Assembly: GCF_002005425.1 (NCBI RefSeq)
Contig: NZ_CP019704.1
Location: forward strand, 1,260,001 to 1,324,000
Source of the DNA: Polaribacter sp. BM10
GTDB lineage: Bacteria > Bacteroidota > Bacteroidia > Flavobacteriales > Flavobacteriaceae
Direction: 5' to 3'
DNA: 64,000 nt
Positions 29,649 through 38,019 of this stretch are shown here, piece after piece (position 1 is the stretch's first letter; the number at the start of each line of letters is the position of its first letter). Below the pieces are notes generated by a model that had not been told where the DNA came from, ran no database searches, and saw nothing but the letters and a program-made list of their open reading frames with translations. The translations under genes were made by a program, and so were the position numbers.

Positions 29649-30173
29649 CTAGTTTATAAATTTATTTAATTCGCTTTCTAAAGACTCATAAGTAAAAGAT
29701 TGCTCGTAAAACTTTCTTTTATCTTTATTATAAATGATGGTAATTGGTATCGCACCAGACCATGTAGAATCTATATCTTTAATCCATACATCTTCGTTTA
29801 CATCATCTAATAAGACTACTTTAGATTGTAAATTTCTTTTCTTAATAAAAGGAATTAACTTTTTTCCTACTTGCCTCGGAAAATCTAAACTCACCAATAA
29901 AACCTCTACATTTTTAGATGCATATTCCTTATTAATTTTCTCGAAATAAGGCAATTCTTTTACACACGGTGCACACCAAGTTGCCCAAAAATTTACAACA
30001 TAAATTTTATCGTCTTTCTTTTCTAGTAAAGGTTTTAAATCATCATAAGAATAAGACTTTACAGAAATGTTAGAAATTTCTTCTGTTTTTTTAACTTCGG
30101 AATTCGCTGTCTCTTTTTTACATGAAACAATAAATGCCAAAAGTAAACAACCAACTAATAATTTTGTTTTCAT
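29649..30173 (-). CDS. TlpA-family thiol-disulfide reductase (lipoprotein)
   Basis: A 174-residue lipoprotein when started at the ATG at 30173, which gives a clean lipoprotein signal (KLLVGCLLLAFIVSC). An upstream in-frame ATG at 30212 adds 13 polar residues before the signal and is less likely. The thioredoxin domain carries FWATWCAPC (near residue 65) and the cis-Pro in AIPITIIY. TlpA proteins keep periplasmic thiols reduced, for example for cytochrome c maturation. Coupled to the redoxin gene. Confidence 0.9.
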   Translation of the reverse strand: MKTKLLVGCLLLAFIVSCKKETANSEVKKTEEISNISVKSYSYDDLKPLLEKKDDKIYVVNFWATWCAPCVKELPYFEKINKEYASKNVEVLLVSLDFPRQVGKKLIPFIKKRNLQSKVVLLDDVNEDVWIKDIDSTWSGAIPITIIYNKDKRKFYEQSFTYESLESELNKFIN

Positions 30174-30235
30174 TTTATAAAAATATGCTTTTTTAGAATT
30201 ATTTTTTATCATTTATTAAATTCTTAACATAAAAA

Positions 30236-30261
30236 AAGCCTCATTAATTTTAATGAGGCTT
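30236..30261 (-). terminator. Terminator of the S1/P1 nuclease gene
   Basis: AAGCCTCATTAA / TTAATGAGGCTT hairpin with TTTTTTT following on the minus strand, about 20 bp after the nuclease stop. Confidence 0.85.
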
Positions 30262-30281
30262 AGTATTTGTTAGCAATAAAA

Positions 30282-31064
30282 TTAACTAAAAATATCATTT
30301 AAAATTTTAGCTAATCGTATTCCTCCTATTTGTAATTGATCTCTTACAATACTAAAATGATCGTAAGAATATCTGTAACGTAAGTTCTCTCCTTTTTTTA
30401 CAGAACCGTAAACTTTTTTAGTTAATTGATGTACTTCGTTAACCCAATCTACAATTGTACCTTCTTTTATTGCTGCAATTTGTTTTTTAGATAAATCTCT
30501 TGCATTGTCTGCCAATTCTAAATAACTCATATTCCAGTTTTCTATCATTTTAGTATCCCAAACCGAATGTAAGTTTGTTCCTTTACCAAACCACTGTACT
30601 TGTATGGTGTTACCACCTTTATCTTCTCTTTGCCCAATATGCATTGGTTGGTGTAAGTCTCCTATAAAATGCACAAGCATTTTTAAATGAAAAGCTTTGT
30701 CTGCCTCTAAACTATTATCATCTTTTAAAACTGATATACATTTATTAATTCCGGTTACAATATCTCCGTTAGGGTTTTTTGCAGCATCAGCATAACTTTC
30801 ATTAAGCTCCATATTTACATAATGCCAAGAAGAATATTTACGAAAAGCTTTATCTGCTTTAATTTCATCTGCATAAGTAGATACAAAAGCCAAACTTTGC
30901 CCTTGTAATAATTTATCTATTTTTCTTTTTGCTCTTTTAGTAAGATGCCCCTCTGCAATTTTACCTGTTGCTCTATGACCATTTTGACCCCAAAACAGAG
31001 TGTCTTCTGCTGCTGGTTTAGACATAAAAAAGAAAGAAATCAATAAAAATAATTTAAGTTTCAT
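30282..31064 (-). CDS. S1/P1-family nuclease
   Basis: A secreted zinc-dependent nuclease that cleaves single-stranded nucleic acids or 3'-nucleotides. The 260 residues begin with a signal peptide (about 1-19); the conserved WGQNGHRATGKIAEGHL follows, in which the Trp and His would be zinc ligands. Further ligands are in SWHYVNM, HFIGDLHQPMHIG and NLHSVWDTKMIE. All expected metal-binding histidines and aspartates are visible. Likely role: nutrient phosphate or nucleotide scavenging. Monocistronic, divergent from the SPFH operon. Confidence 0.93.
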   Translation of the reverse strand: MKLKLFLLISFFFMSKPAAEDTLFWGQNGHRATGKIAEGHLTKRAKRKIDKLLQGQSLAFVSTYADEIKADKAFRKYSSWHYVNMELNESYADAAKNPNGDIVTGINKCISVLKDDNSLEADKAFHLKMLVHFIGDLHQPMHIGQREDKGGNTIQVQWFGKGTNLHSVWDTKMIENWNMSYLELADNARDLSKKQIAAIKEGTIVDWVNEVHQLTKKVYGSVKKGENLRYRYSYDHFSIVRDQLQIGGIRLAKILNDIFS

Positions 31065-31115
31065 TTTTAAAATTTTATATATTTTTTGCGAAGTTATAAA
31101 AAATATAATTCAAAT

Positions 31116-31123
31116 TAATTTTG
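31116..31123 (+). promoter_or_regulatory. -7 box before the SPFH operon
   Basis: TAATTTTG matches TAnnTTTG and lies 62 nt upstream of the SPFH ATG, just before the repeated motif at 31137-31172, which would then fall at the transcription start. Confidence 0.45.
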
Positions 31124-31136
31124 GTAACTACAAAAT

Positions 31137-31172
31137 AATTGATATATTAGTGATATCAATTTAATATCAATT
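31137..31172. promoter_or_regulatory. Candidate operator: three copies of ATATCAATT
   Basis: AATTGATAT (31137-31145) and ATATCAATT (31153-31161) are a perfect inverted repeat with a 7-bp spacer. A second ATATCAATT follows at 31164-31172, 11 bp (one helical turn) after the previous copy. It lies directly before the SPFH gene. The RHH protein at the end of the operon is one candidate binder. Confidence 0.5.
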
Positions 31173-31185
31173 TAAAACAAACATC

Positions 31186-32046
31186 ATGAAATCAGAAAAA
31201 ATAATAAAACTTGCCAATGGCTATTTAATGCTTTTTATAGTTTTTACGCTATTTATAGGTAGTATTGTAATGGCTTTTTATCATAAAACACCAATCTATT
31301 TAATTATTACCTTTTTAAGTTTTATTGGTTTCTTTGGTTTTATTCTAGTAAATCCAAACACATCTAAAGTAATTTTGCTTTTCGGAAAATATGTTGGAAC
31401 TATAAAAGCAAATGGTTTGTATTGGGCAAATCCTTTTTTTAGAAAAAAAACAATCTCTTTAAGAGCTAGTAATTTCGATTCTGAAAGATTAAAAGTAAAC
31501 GATAAATTAGGAAACCCAATAATGATTTCTACCATTTTAGTTTGGCGTGTTACAAATACATATAAAGCGGCTTTTGATGTAGATAACTACGAAAACTTTG
31601 TAAGAGTGCAAACAGATGCAGCTGTTAGAAAACTGGCAAGCATGTATCCTTATGATAATTTTGCTGATGAAGGCCATGATGAAGACATTACTTTACGCTC
31701 TAGTGTTAATGAAGTTTCGGAAGCACTTGAGAAAGAAATAGACGAACGTTTATCTATTGCCGGTATTGAGGTTTTAGAAGCAAGAATAGGTTATTTAGCT
31801 TATGCACAAGAAATTGCATCGGCAATGCTAAAAAGACAACAAGCAACAGCTATTGTTGCTGCTAGACACAAAATTGTGCAAGGTGCTGTAGAAATGGTTG
31901 AAATGGCGTTAGAAGAGTTAAATAAAAAAGAAATTGTTGAGCTAGACGAAGAACGTAAAGCGGCAATGGTAAGTAATCTTCTAGTTATACTTTGTGGAGA
32001 TAAAGAAGCTTCTCCGGTTGTGAACGCTGGCACATTAAGTCATTAA
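31186..32046 (+). CDS. SPFH-domain membrane protein
   Basis: A 286-residue stomatin/prohibitin/flotillin/HflK-type protein. Two N-terminal membrane segments (about 10-32 and 36-54) are followed by the SPFH domain, with [42 protein letters not shown] and [32 protein letters not shown]. The C-terminus is helical ([21 protein letters not shown]). SPFH proteins form membrane microdomains or protease scaffolds. First gene of a six-gene plus-strand operon ending in a ribbon-helix-helix regulator. Confidence 0.92.
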   Translation: MKSEKIIKLANGYLMLFIVFTLFIGSIVMAFYHKTPIYLIITFLSFIGFFGFILVNPNTSKVILLFGKYVGTIKANGLYWANPFFRKKTISLRASNFDSERLKVNDKLGNPIMISTILVWRVTNTYKAAFDVDNYENFVRVQTDAAVRKLASMYPYDNFADEGHDEDITLRSSVNEVSEALEKEIDERLSIAGIEVLEARIGYLAYAQEIASAMLKRQQATAIVAARHKIVQGAVEMVEMALEELNKKEIVELDEERKAAMVSNLLVILCGDKEASPVVNAGTLSH

Positions 32047-32049
32047 GAT

Positions 32050-32220
32050 ATGGAAAAAGAAAAGAAATATACAGGTGGAACTGGTTTAGCATTGGGTCTA
32101 TCATTTGGTGTTGCATTAGGCGCCGCATTCAATAACATCGCAATAGGTATCTGTTTAGGAATGTGTTTAGGAATTATTTATGATCGAAAAAAAAGTGAAT
32201 CTAAAAATAGAGATGAATAA
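32050..32220 (+). CDS. Small glycine-zipper membrane protein
   Basis: A 56-residue ORF starting three bases after the SPFH stop. It consists of a short charged N-terminus, about 32 hydrophobic residues rich in Gly (GLALGLSFGVALGAAF...IGICLGMCLGIIY) that form one or two membrane passes with a glycine-zipper pattern, and a basic/acidic tail. Not recognised as a named family. The tight spacing and membrane nature support a real gene partnered with SPFH. Confidence 0.75.
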   Translation: MEKEKKYTGGTGLALGLSFGVALGAAFNNIAIGICLGMCLGIIYDRKKSESKNRDE

Positions 32221-32312
32221 TAATGTTCAAAAATATAATTTAGAAATCAGTTGGAAAATTTCTTAAACGATATCAAAAAAAGAAACACAAGAATTAAAAT
32301 AAAATCTCTACA

Positions 32313-32468
32313 ATGAAAGAATATAAAATAGTACAACCTAAAACAGGATTTAGAAAATTTTACGAACGATATGAAGAACTTTTAAATCAACATGCAAGGG
32401 AAGGTTGGGAAGTTTGCCAAATTTTACCAAGCCTTAAAATTGTTTTCGAAAGAGATAAAAACCGCTAA
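32313..32468 (+). CDS. DUF4177 protein
   Basis: A 51-residue protein with the DUF4177 pattern: YKIV near the start, then LLNQHAREGWEVCQILP and a final FERD strand. The family is a small alpha/beta fold of unknown function. It ends one base before the ATG of the next gene. The 92-nt gap before it has no obvious promoter, so it likely belongs to the SPFH operon. Confidence 0.8.
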   Translation: MKEYKIVQPKTGFRKFYERYEELLNQHAREGWEVCQILPSLKIVFERDKNR

Positions 32469-32469
32469 T

Positions 32470-32970
32470 ATGAAAGTTTTTAAAGAAGAGCAGCGCTTTA
32501 CGCAAACTTGGTTAATTTTATTAATGTCTGTTAGTTTAATTGTACCTATTACTCTTATACTACAAGACTATAATAAAGCCAACTCTTCTATTAGTACAAA
32601 TGAACTTATTTTAAGCATTTTAGCTATAATAAGTTCTGGCTTACTAATTTTTCTTTTTAAACTTAAAACCAGAATAGATGAAAAAGGAATTTATTATCAA
32701 TTTTTTCCGTTTCATTTAAAACTAAAATTGATAAAATGGACAGAAATAAATAAAGCATATGTTAGAACTTATGATCCTATAGGAGAATATGGTGGTTGGG
32801 GTTTTAAAGGTGGTTCTTTTTGGAATAAAGAAAAAGGAAAATGTATAAATGTTTCTGGCGATATTGGTATTCAATTAGAGCTTAAAGATGGTAAAAATCT
32901 TCTTATAGGAACTCAACATAAAGAAAGTGCAATTCAGGTTTTAAAAACCTATGAAATAAATTTAAAATGA
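32470..32970 (+). CDS. Membrane protein with PH-like domain (unknown function)
   Basis: A 166-residue protein, started at the ATG one base after the DUF4177 stop rather than further upstream inside that gene. It has two membrane segments (about 13-32 and 45-63) and a cytosolic beta-rich domain: RIDEKGIYYQFFPFHLKLKLIKWTEI, a GGWGFKGGSFWNKEKGKCINVSG loop, and LELKDGKNLLIGTQHKES. This resembles the bacterial PH-like (DUF6141-type) membrane proteins. Function unknown. It overlaps the next gene by four bases. Confidence 0.75.
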   Translation: MKVFKEEQRFTQTWLILLMSVSLIVPITLILQDYNKANSSISTNELILSILAIISSGLLIFLFKLKTRIDEKGIYYQFFPFHLKLKLIKWTEINKAYVRTYDPIGEYGGWGFKGGSFWNKEKGKCINVSGDIGIQLELKDGKNLLIGTQHKESAIQVLKTYEINLK

Positions 32971-33890
32971 TCAAAATTATTACATCCATAGTTATTATTT
33001 TGTTCGGAATTACAACTGCTTTAGCACAAATAGAATCCGAAGAAATTGTAATTAAAAACGGAGAAATAGAATTACCCGGAACGTTAACGTTTACAAAAGA
33101 AAATTCTCCATTAATAATTTGGGTGCATGGTTCTGGTAATGTAGACAGAAATGGTAATCAAGCAGGTACACCAGTAAAAGCAAATTACATTAAAGAATTT
33201 AGAGATTCTGTAAATAAAAAGAATATTGCTTTTTTTAGTTACGACAAAAGAACCGCTAATAAAAAAAACTATCCATTTTTAAAAGATACAAAAATTAGAG
33301 ATTTTGTGATAGATGTGGAAACAGTAATTTCTCATTTTAAAAAAGAGAAACAATTTTCTGAAATTATTTTAGCAGGTCATAGTCAAGGTTCTTTAATTGC
33401 AATGTTAGCATCAAAAAATATCGATAAATATATTTCTATTGCTGGAGCAGGAGAAACAATAGATAAAATAATGACTCAGCAAATAAAAAAGAATAATCCT
33501 ATGCTAGGTGTTATTGTAAAGAAACAATTCGATACACTTAGAATTAAAGGGAAAATAGAAAAGACAAATCCGTTTTTAGTAACTCTTTTTTCAAAAAGAA
33601 ATCAACCTTTTTTATATTCTTGGTTGCAAATTAATCCTTTAGAAGAAATTAAGAAATTGACAATTCCTACTTTAATTATTCAAGGAGAAAAAGATACGCA
33701 AGTTACAATTGAAGATGCAACAAAGCTTAAAAAAGCGAATACAAATGCAAAATTAGTTTTTATCAAAAACATGAATCATGTTTTAAAAACTATAGAAAAA
33801 GAAGAAGATAATTTAAAATCTTATTATTCAAGTGATTTCCCTTTATCTAAAGAATTAATTGAAACTGTTGTTCAATTTGTAAACGATTAA
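32967..33890 (+). CDS. Secreted alpha/beta hydrolase
   Basis: A 307-residue hydrolase with signal peptide (about 1-20). The oxyanion segment is IWVHGSGNVDRNGN, the nucleophile elbow is LAGHSQGS (Ser near 140), the acid is probably in IIQGEKDTQV and the His in KNMNHVLK. The substrate is unknown; related enzymes are esterases or peptidases. It starts within the previous gene (ATGA overlap) and ends one base before the RHH gene, so it is part of the SPFH operon. Confidence 0.88.
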   Translation: MIKIITSIVIILFGITTALAQIESEEIVIKNGEIELPGTLTFTKENSPLIIWVHGSGNVDRNGNQAGTPVKANYIKEFRDSVNKKNIAFFSYDKRTANKKNYPFLKDTKIRDFVIDVETVISHFKKEKQFSEIILAGHSQGSLIAMLASKNIDKYISIAGAGETIDKIMTQQIKKNNPMLGVIVKKQFDTLRIKGKIEKTNPFLVTLFSKRNQPFLYSWLQINPLEEIKKLTIPTLIIQGEKDTQVTIEDATKLKKANTNAKLVFIKNMNHVLKTIEKEEDNLKSYYSSDFPLSKELIETVVQFVND

Positions 33891-33891
33891 T

Positions 33892-34056
33892 ATGGCAAAA
33901 AAGAAAGCTTTCGCGTTGCGAGTTAATGAAGATATGCTAAAAGCTATAGAAAAATGGGCTGCAGATGAGTTTCGTTCTACAAATGGTCAAATAGAATGGA
34001 TGTTAATGCAAGCCTTAAAAGAAAACAACAGAGAACCTAAAAAGAAAGAAGACTAA
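33892..34056 (+). CDS. Ribbon-helix-helix (Arc-type) DNA-binding protein
   Basis: A 54-residue protein: basic start MAKKKAFALRVNEDMLKAIEKWA, i.e. the beta-strand FALRVN and helix 1, then STNGQIEWMLMQALKE as helix 2. This is the RHH fold of Arc, MetJ and antitoxins. It ends the SPFH operon, one base after the hydrolase stop, and a terminator follows. It could bind the tandem ATATCAATT sites before the operon. No toxin-like partner is evident. Confidence 0.85.
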   Translation: MAKKKAFALRVNEDMLKAIEKWAADEFRSTNGQIEWMLMQALKENNREPKKKED

Positions 34057-34098
34057 ATCTACTTGTAAGATTCTTAAAATGCTAATTTATGTTAAAAA

Positions 34099-34124
34099 AA
34101 CGCTCAATTTTTATTGAGCGTTTT
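34099..34124 (+). terminator. Terminator of the SPFH operon
   Basis: AACGCTCAA / TTGAGCGTT hairpin followed by TTTTCTATTTT, about 45 bp after the RHH stop. Confidence 0.9.
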
Positions 34125-34173
34125 CTATTTTGTATCTTGTTCGCTATTATTCAAATTCAACAAACTTAAACTA

Positions 34174-37100
34174 ATGAAAAAACTATTTACACTTGTCTTT
34201 TTGTGCGCTACTTCCCTACTCTTCTCTCAAGAGTTTTCTATGGATATAGTAAAAAACATGAAACCTAGAAATATTGGTCCGGGCGGTATGTCTGGTAGAG
34301 TAACTTCTATAGATGTTGTTACAGCTAATCCAGAAATTATTTATGCTGGTACTGCTTCTGGTGGTATCTGGAAATCTACATCTGGTGGCGTTAAATGGGA
34401 ACCTATTTTCGAAAAAGAACTTACAGCCTCTATTGGTGCTGTTGCAATACAACAATCTAACCCAAGTGTTGTTTGGGCAGGTACTGGTGAAGGTAACCCA
34501 AGAAACAGTTTAAATGGTGGTTTTGGTATTTATAAAACTTTGGATGCCGGTAAAACTTGGAAATCTATGGGCTTAGAAAAAACAAGACACATTCATAGAG
34601 TTGTTATAGATCCTACAAATCCGGATGTTGTTTACGCTGCTGCAATTGGTTCTCCTTGGGGAGAACATAAAGAACGTGGTGTTTATAAAACAACTGACGG
34701 CGGTAAAACTTGGAAACAAATTTTATTTACAAATGAAAAATCTGGTGCTGCAGATTTAATTATGGATCCAAATAATCCTAATAAAATAATTGCTGCAATG
34801 TGGGAACACAAGCGTGATCCTTGGTTTTTTAAATCTGGAGGAGAAGGCTCTGGATTATATATTACTTATGATGGAGGTGATAATTGGAAAAAAATCACAG
34901 AAAAAGAAGGTTTTCCTAAAGGCGAATTAGGTAGAATTGGTGTTGCTATTGCACCAAGTAATCCAGACATTGTGTATGCTTTGGTAGAATCTAAAAAAAA
35001 TGCACTTTACAAAAGTGAAGATGGTGGTTTTAAGTGGAAAAAAATAAACGATAAACCTGGTATCGGGAATCGTCCGTTCTATTATTCAGAAATTTATGTA
35101 GATCCTCAAAATGAAAACAGATTATATACAGTTTTTACGTATGTAAACGTTTCTCAAGATGGCGGAAAAAGCTTTAAAGAATTAATGCCTGCGTATGGCG
35201 TAGATAATGGTGTGCATCCAGATCATCATGCTTGGTACATCCATCCAAATAATGGTAAATTTATGATTGATGGAAATGACGGAGGTTTAAATATTACTAA
35301 AGATGGTGGTAAATCTTGGCGTTTTATAGGTAACATACCTGTTGCACAGTTTTATCATATAAATGTTGATAACGAATTTCCTTATAATGTTTACGGTGGT
35401 ATGCAAGATAATGGTTCTTGGAGAGGTCCTGCTTATGTTTGGAAATCTCAAGGAATTAGAAATTCTTATTGGCAAGAAATTAGTTTTGGTGATGGTTTTG
35501 ATGTTGTACCAGACAAAGACGATTCTAGATATGGTTGGACAATGAGCCAACAAGGTTCTGTATCTAGATTTGATTATTTAACAGGTAATAATTATTCTGT
35601 AAAACCAACACACAAAGATCCTAATGTAGAATTGCGTTTTAATTGGAATTCTGCAATAAACATAGATCCATTCGATAATTCTACACTTTATTTTGGTAGT
35701 CAATTTGTACATAAATCTACTGATAAGGGATTAACATGGACGGTTATTTCTCCGGATTTATCTACAAATGATCCAGAAAAATTAAGACAATCTGAAAGCG
35801 GTGGTTTAACTATGGATGCAACCGGTGCAGAAAACCACTGTACTGTGCTTGTTATAGAACCTTCTTTATTACAAAAAGATGTAATTTGGGCAGCAACAGA
35901 TGATGGTCAAGTTCATATTACAATGAACGGAGGAAACTCTTGGACAAACGTAGCTAAAAACTTAAAAGGTTTACCAGAAAATAGCTGGATTACTCAAATT
36001 AAAGCTTCAAACAAAAATAAAGGCGAAGCTCTTTTAATCGCAAATGATTATAGACGTTTTAATTACACTCCGTATGCTTATAGAACTAAAAACTACGGTA
36101 AAACGTGGGAAAGAATTGTAGATGAAAATGATGTACAGAGTTATACATTATCGATAATTGAAGATCCAAAAAATGAAAATTTATTATTTTTAGGTACAGA
36201 TGATGGTTTATACATTTCTGTAGATGCTGGTAAAAAATGGACAAAATGGACAAACGGTTTCCCAACTGTACCTGTTAAAGATTTAGTAATTCATCCAAGA
36301 GAAGACGATTTAGTTATTGGTACTTTTGGTAGAGCTGCATGGGTGTTAGATGACATTAAACCATTAAGAGCTTTAGCTGCTAAAAACGCAACTTCTAAAA
36401 AACTACATTTATTTGAACCTCCTGTAGCTTATCAAGCAGCAATACAACAACCTACAGGTAGTAGATTTGGTGCAGACGGACTTTATCAAGGAGAAAACAG
36501 AAGAAGTGGTGCATTAATTTCTTATTATGTTAATGTTCCTAGAACTAAGACTAAATCATCAAAAGAAAATAAAGTAAAATTCGATTCTATTAAATTAGAA
36601 ATTTTTGATGGTAATAGACAAATTAGAACTTTAAAATTTAAAGCTCCTAAAGAAAACGGTGTACATAAAACTACATGGTATTTAAGAGAAAAAGGTGTTG
36701 CTAGGGCTTCTAGAAGAATTAGAAAATCTAGTAGAGAACCTGGTGGTGTTACAGTAAAACCAGGTACTTATCGTTTAAAAATGACATTTGGAGATGTCGT
36801 AGAAGAACAAAACATCAAAGTAGAATTTGATCCTAGATTAAAAATTTCTGACAAAGCAATTAATCAAAAATATAATGCAAGTAAAGAGCTAGAGAAGTAT
36901 CAAGAGAAAATTGCAAATGTTGTAAAACAACTAGTTGAAAGCAAAAATACTGCAACTACAATTAAATCTCAGTTAACAAAAGAAGACAAGAAAAAATATA
37001 AAAATCAAATTAAGTCTTCTAAAGATGTTATTAAAAAGATAGATGGTTTACTTGCTAAATATTTAGGTTCTATAGACAAAAGACAAGGTATTACTAGAAA

Positions 37101-37335
37101 TCCAGAAATTACAGTTAACCAACGTTTAGGACAAGCAAGTAGATACATCCGTTCTCGTTTTGGAGAACAAACATCAACAGAGACTGTTTTAATGAATCAA
37201 TTTAAAGAAGAATTTAAAAAAGCTCTTACAGAAACAAACGCATTCTTTAATAAAGATTGGTTAGACTACAAAAAAGAAACAGAGTCTATTAAAATTTCTT
37301 TATTTAAAGACACTAAAATTTACTCTATAAATTAA
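34174..37335 (+). CDS. Sortilin/VPS10-like BNR-repeat exported protein
   Basis: A 1053-residue protein started at the ATG giving the signal peptide KKLFTLVFLCATSLLFSQ; an upstream in-frame start would cover the terminator. The first 750 residues contain many BNR/Asp-box repeats (for example SxxGGxxW in TSGGVKWEP, TDGGKTWKQ, YDGGDNWKK, EDGGFKWKK, TKDGGKSWRF), forming a sortilin-type beta-propeller. The remainder is a beta-rich then coiled-coil-like C-terminus. Annotated in relatives as 'glycosyl hydrolase' or VPS10 protein; enzymatic activity is unproven. It leads a probable operon with DUF2490, DUF819 and DUF4369 genes. Confidence 0.88.
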   Translation: MKKLFTLVFLCATSLLFSQEFSMDIVKNMKPRNIGPGGMSGRVTSIDVVTANPEIIYAGTASGGIWKSTSGGVKWEPIFEKELTASIGAVAIQQSNPSVVWAGTGEGNPRNSLNGGFGIYKTLDAGKTWKSMGLEKTRHIHRVVIDPTNPDVVYAAAIGSPWGEHKERGVYKTTDGGKTWKQILFTNEKSGAADLIMDPNNPNKIIAAMWEHKRDPWFFKSGGEGSGLYITYDGGDNWKKITEKEGFPKGELGRIGVAIAPSNPDIVYALVESKKNALYKSEDGGFKWKKINDKPGIGNRPFYYSEIYVDPQNENRLYTVFTYVNVSQDGGKSFKELMPAYGVDNGVHPDHHAWYIHPNNGKFMIDGNDGGLNITKDGGKSWRFIGNIPVAQFYHINVDNEFPYNVYGGMQDNGSWRGPAYVWKSQGIRNSYWQEISFGDGFDVVPDKDDSRYGWTMSQQGSVSRFDYLTGNNYSVKPTHKDPNVELRFNWNSAINIDPFDNSTLYFGSQFVHKSTDKGLTWTVISPDLSTNDPEKLRQSESGGLTMDATGAENHCTVLVIEPSLLQKDVIWAATDDGQVHITMNGGNSWTNVAKNLKGLPENSWITQIKASNKNKGEALLIANDYRRFNYTPYAYRTKNYGKTWERIVDENDVQSYTLSIIEDPKNENLLFLGTDDGLYISVDAGKKWTKWTNGFPTVPVKDLVIHPREDDLVIGTFGRAAWVLDDIKPLRALAAKNATSKKLHLFEPPVAYQAAIQQPTGSRFGADGLYQGENRRSGALISYYVNVPRTKTKSSKENKVKFDSIKLEIFDGNRQIRTLKFKAPKENGVHKTTWYLREKGVARASRRIRKSSREPGGVTVKPGTYRLKMTFGDVVEEQNIKVEFDPRLKISDKAINQKYNASKELEKYQEKIANVVKQLVESKNTATTIKSQLTKEDKKKYKNQIKSSKDVIKKIDGLLAKYLGSIDKRQGITRNPEITVNQRLGQASRYIRSRFGEQTSTETVLMNQFKEEFKKALTETNAFFNKDWLDYKKETESIKISLFKDTKIYSIN

Positions 37336-37336
37336 T

Positions 37337-38017
37337 ATGCGTAAACTATTATTATTCATTTGCCTTTGCTTTATAATTAATAAAGCAAAGGCTCAATCTA
37401 CCGCAGAAGATAAATTAGGAACCTGGTATATGTATAACGGTTCACATAAATTATCTGATAAATTTGGTTTAAAAACGATGGCTCATTTTAGATATTATGA
37501 GCTTACAGAAAATTTTCAACAAGAAATATACAGGTTAGGTTTAAATTATACATTTAATCCAAAGGTAAATGTTACACTTGGTCTAAGTTACGCTACAGCA
37601 GATAGAACTTACGAATCACCATCAAATTACTTATACGAATATCGTTACTACCAAGATTTAAATTTAAAATCTTTTTGGGGAGATTTTACTGCAAAACATC
37701 GTTTTAGATTAGAACAACGCTTTATTCATCAAGATTTTAATGTTGATGCATTTCAAAATTGGTTACGATACGATTTGAATGTAAGTTATCCTCTTTCGAA
37801 AACTTGGAGTGTTTACGCTTTTAATGAACTTTTCTTAAACCTTGATAGAGGTAAGAGATTTGCTCAAAACTGGACAGGTGCAGGTTTTGTGCATAAATTA
37901 AACAATACAATAAAATTAAAAGCCGGATATTTTCAAATTAAAACGCCAAATGAAGTACTTAAAAGATTACAATTAGGTATCATTGTAAATACAAATTTTT
38001 CTAAGAAAACAATTTAA
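37337..38017 (+). CDS. DUF2490 outer-membrane-like protein
   Basis: A 226-residue protein with signal peptide (ending NKAKA) and alternating aromatic/polar strands typical of an outer-membrane beta-barrel: TWYMYNGSHKLSDKFGLK, FRYYELTENFQQEIYRLGLNY and ending with a beta-strand region LQLGIIVNTNF. DUF2490 is common in Bacteroidota; function unknown. Spaced one base from the sortilin-like gene and two bases from DUF819, indicating a single transcript. Confidence 0.88.
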   Translation: MRKLLLFICLCFIINKAKAQSTAEDKLGTWYMYNGSHKLSDKFGLKTMAHFRYYELTENFQQEIYRLGLNYTFNPKVNVTLGLSYATADRTYESPSNYLYEYRYYQDLNLKSFWGDFTAKHRFRLEQRFIHQDFNVDAFQNWLRYDLNVSYPLSKTWSVYAFNELFLNLDRGKRFAQNWTGAGFVHKLNNTIKLKAGYFQIKTPNEVLKRLQLGIIVNTNFSKKTI

Positions 38018-38019
38018 TT

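Noticed and set aside
33892..34056. RHH protein as the antitoxin of a toxin-antitoxin pair
   Set aside because: No small toxin-like gene lies beside it; its neighbour is a secreted alpha/beta hydrolase and a terminator follows.
35287..35553. Antisense ORFs inside the sortilin-like gene
   Set aside because: They are shadows of the BNR-repeat coding sequence with no promoter or family resemblance.
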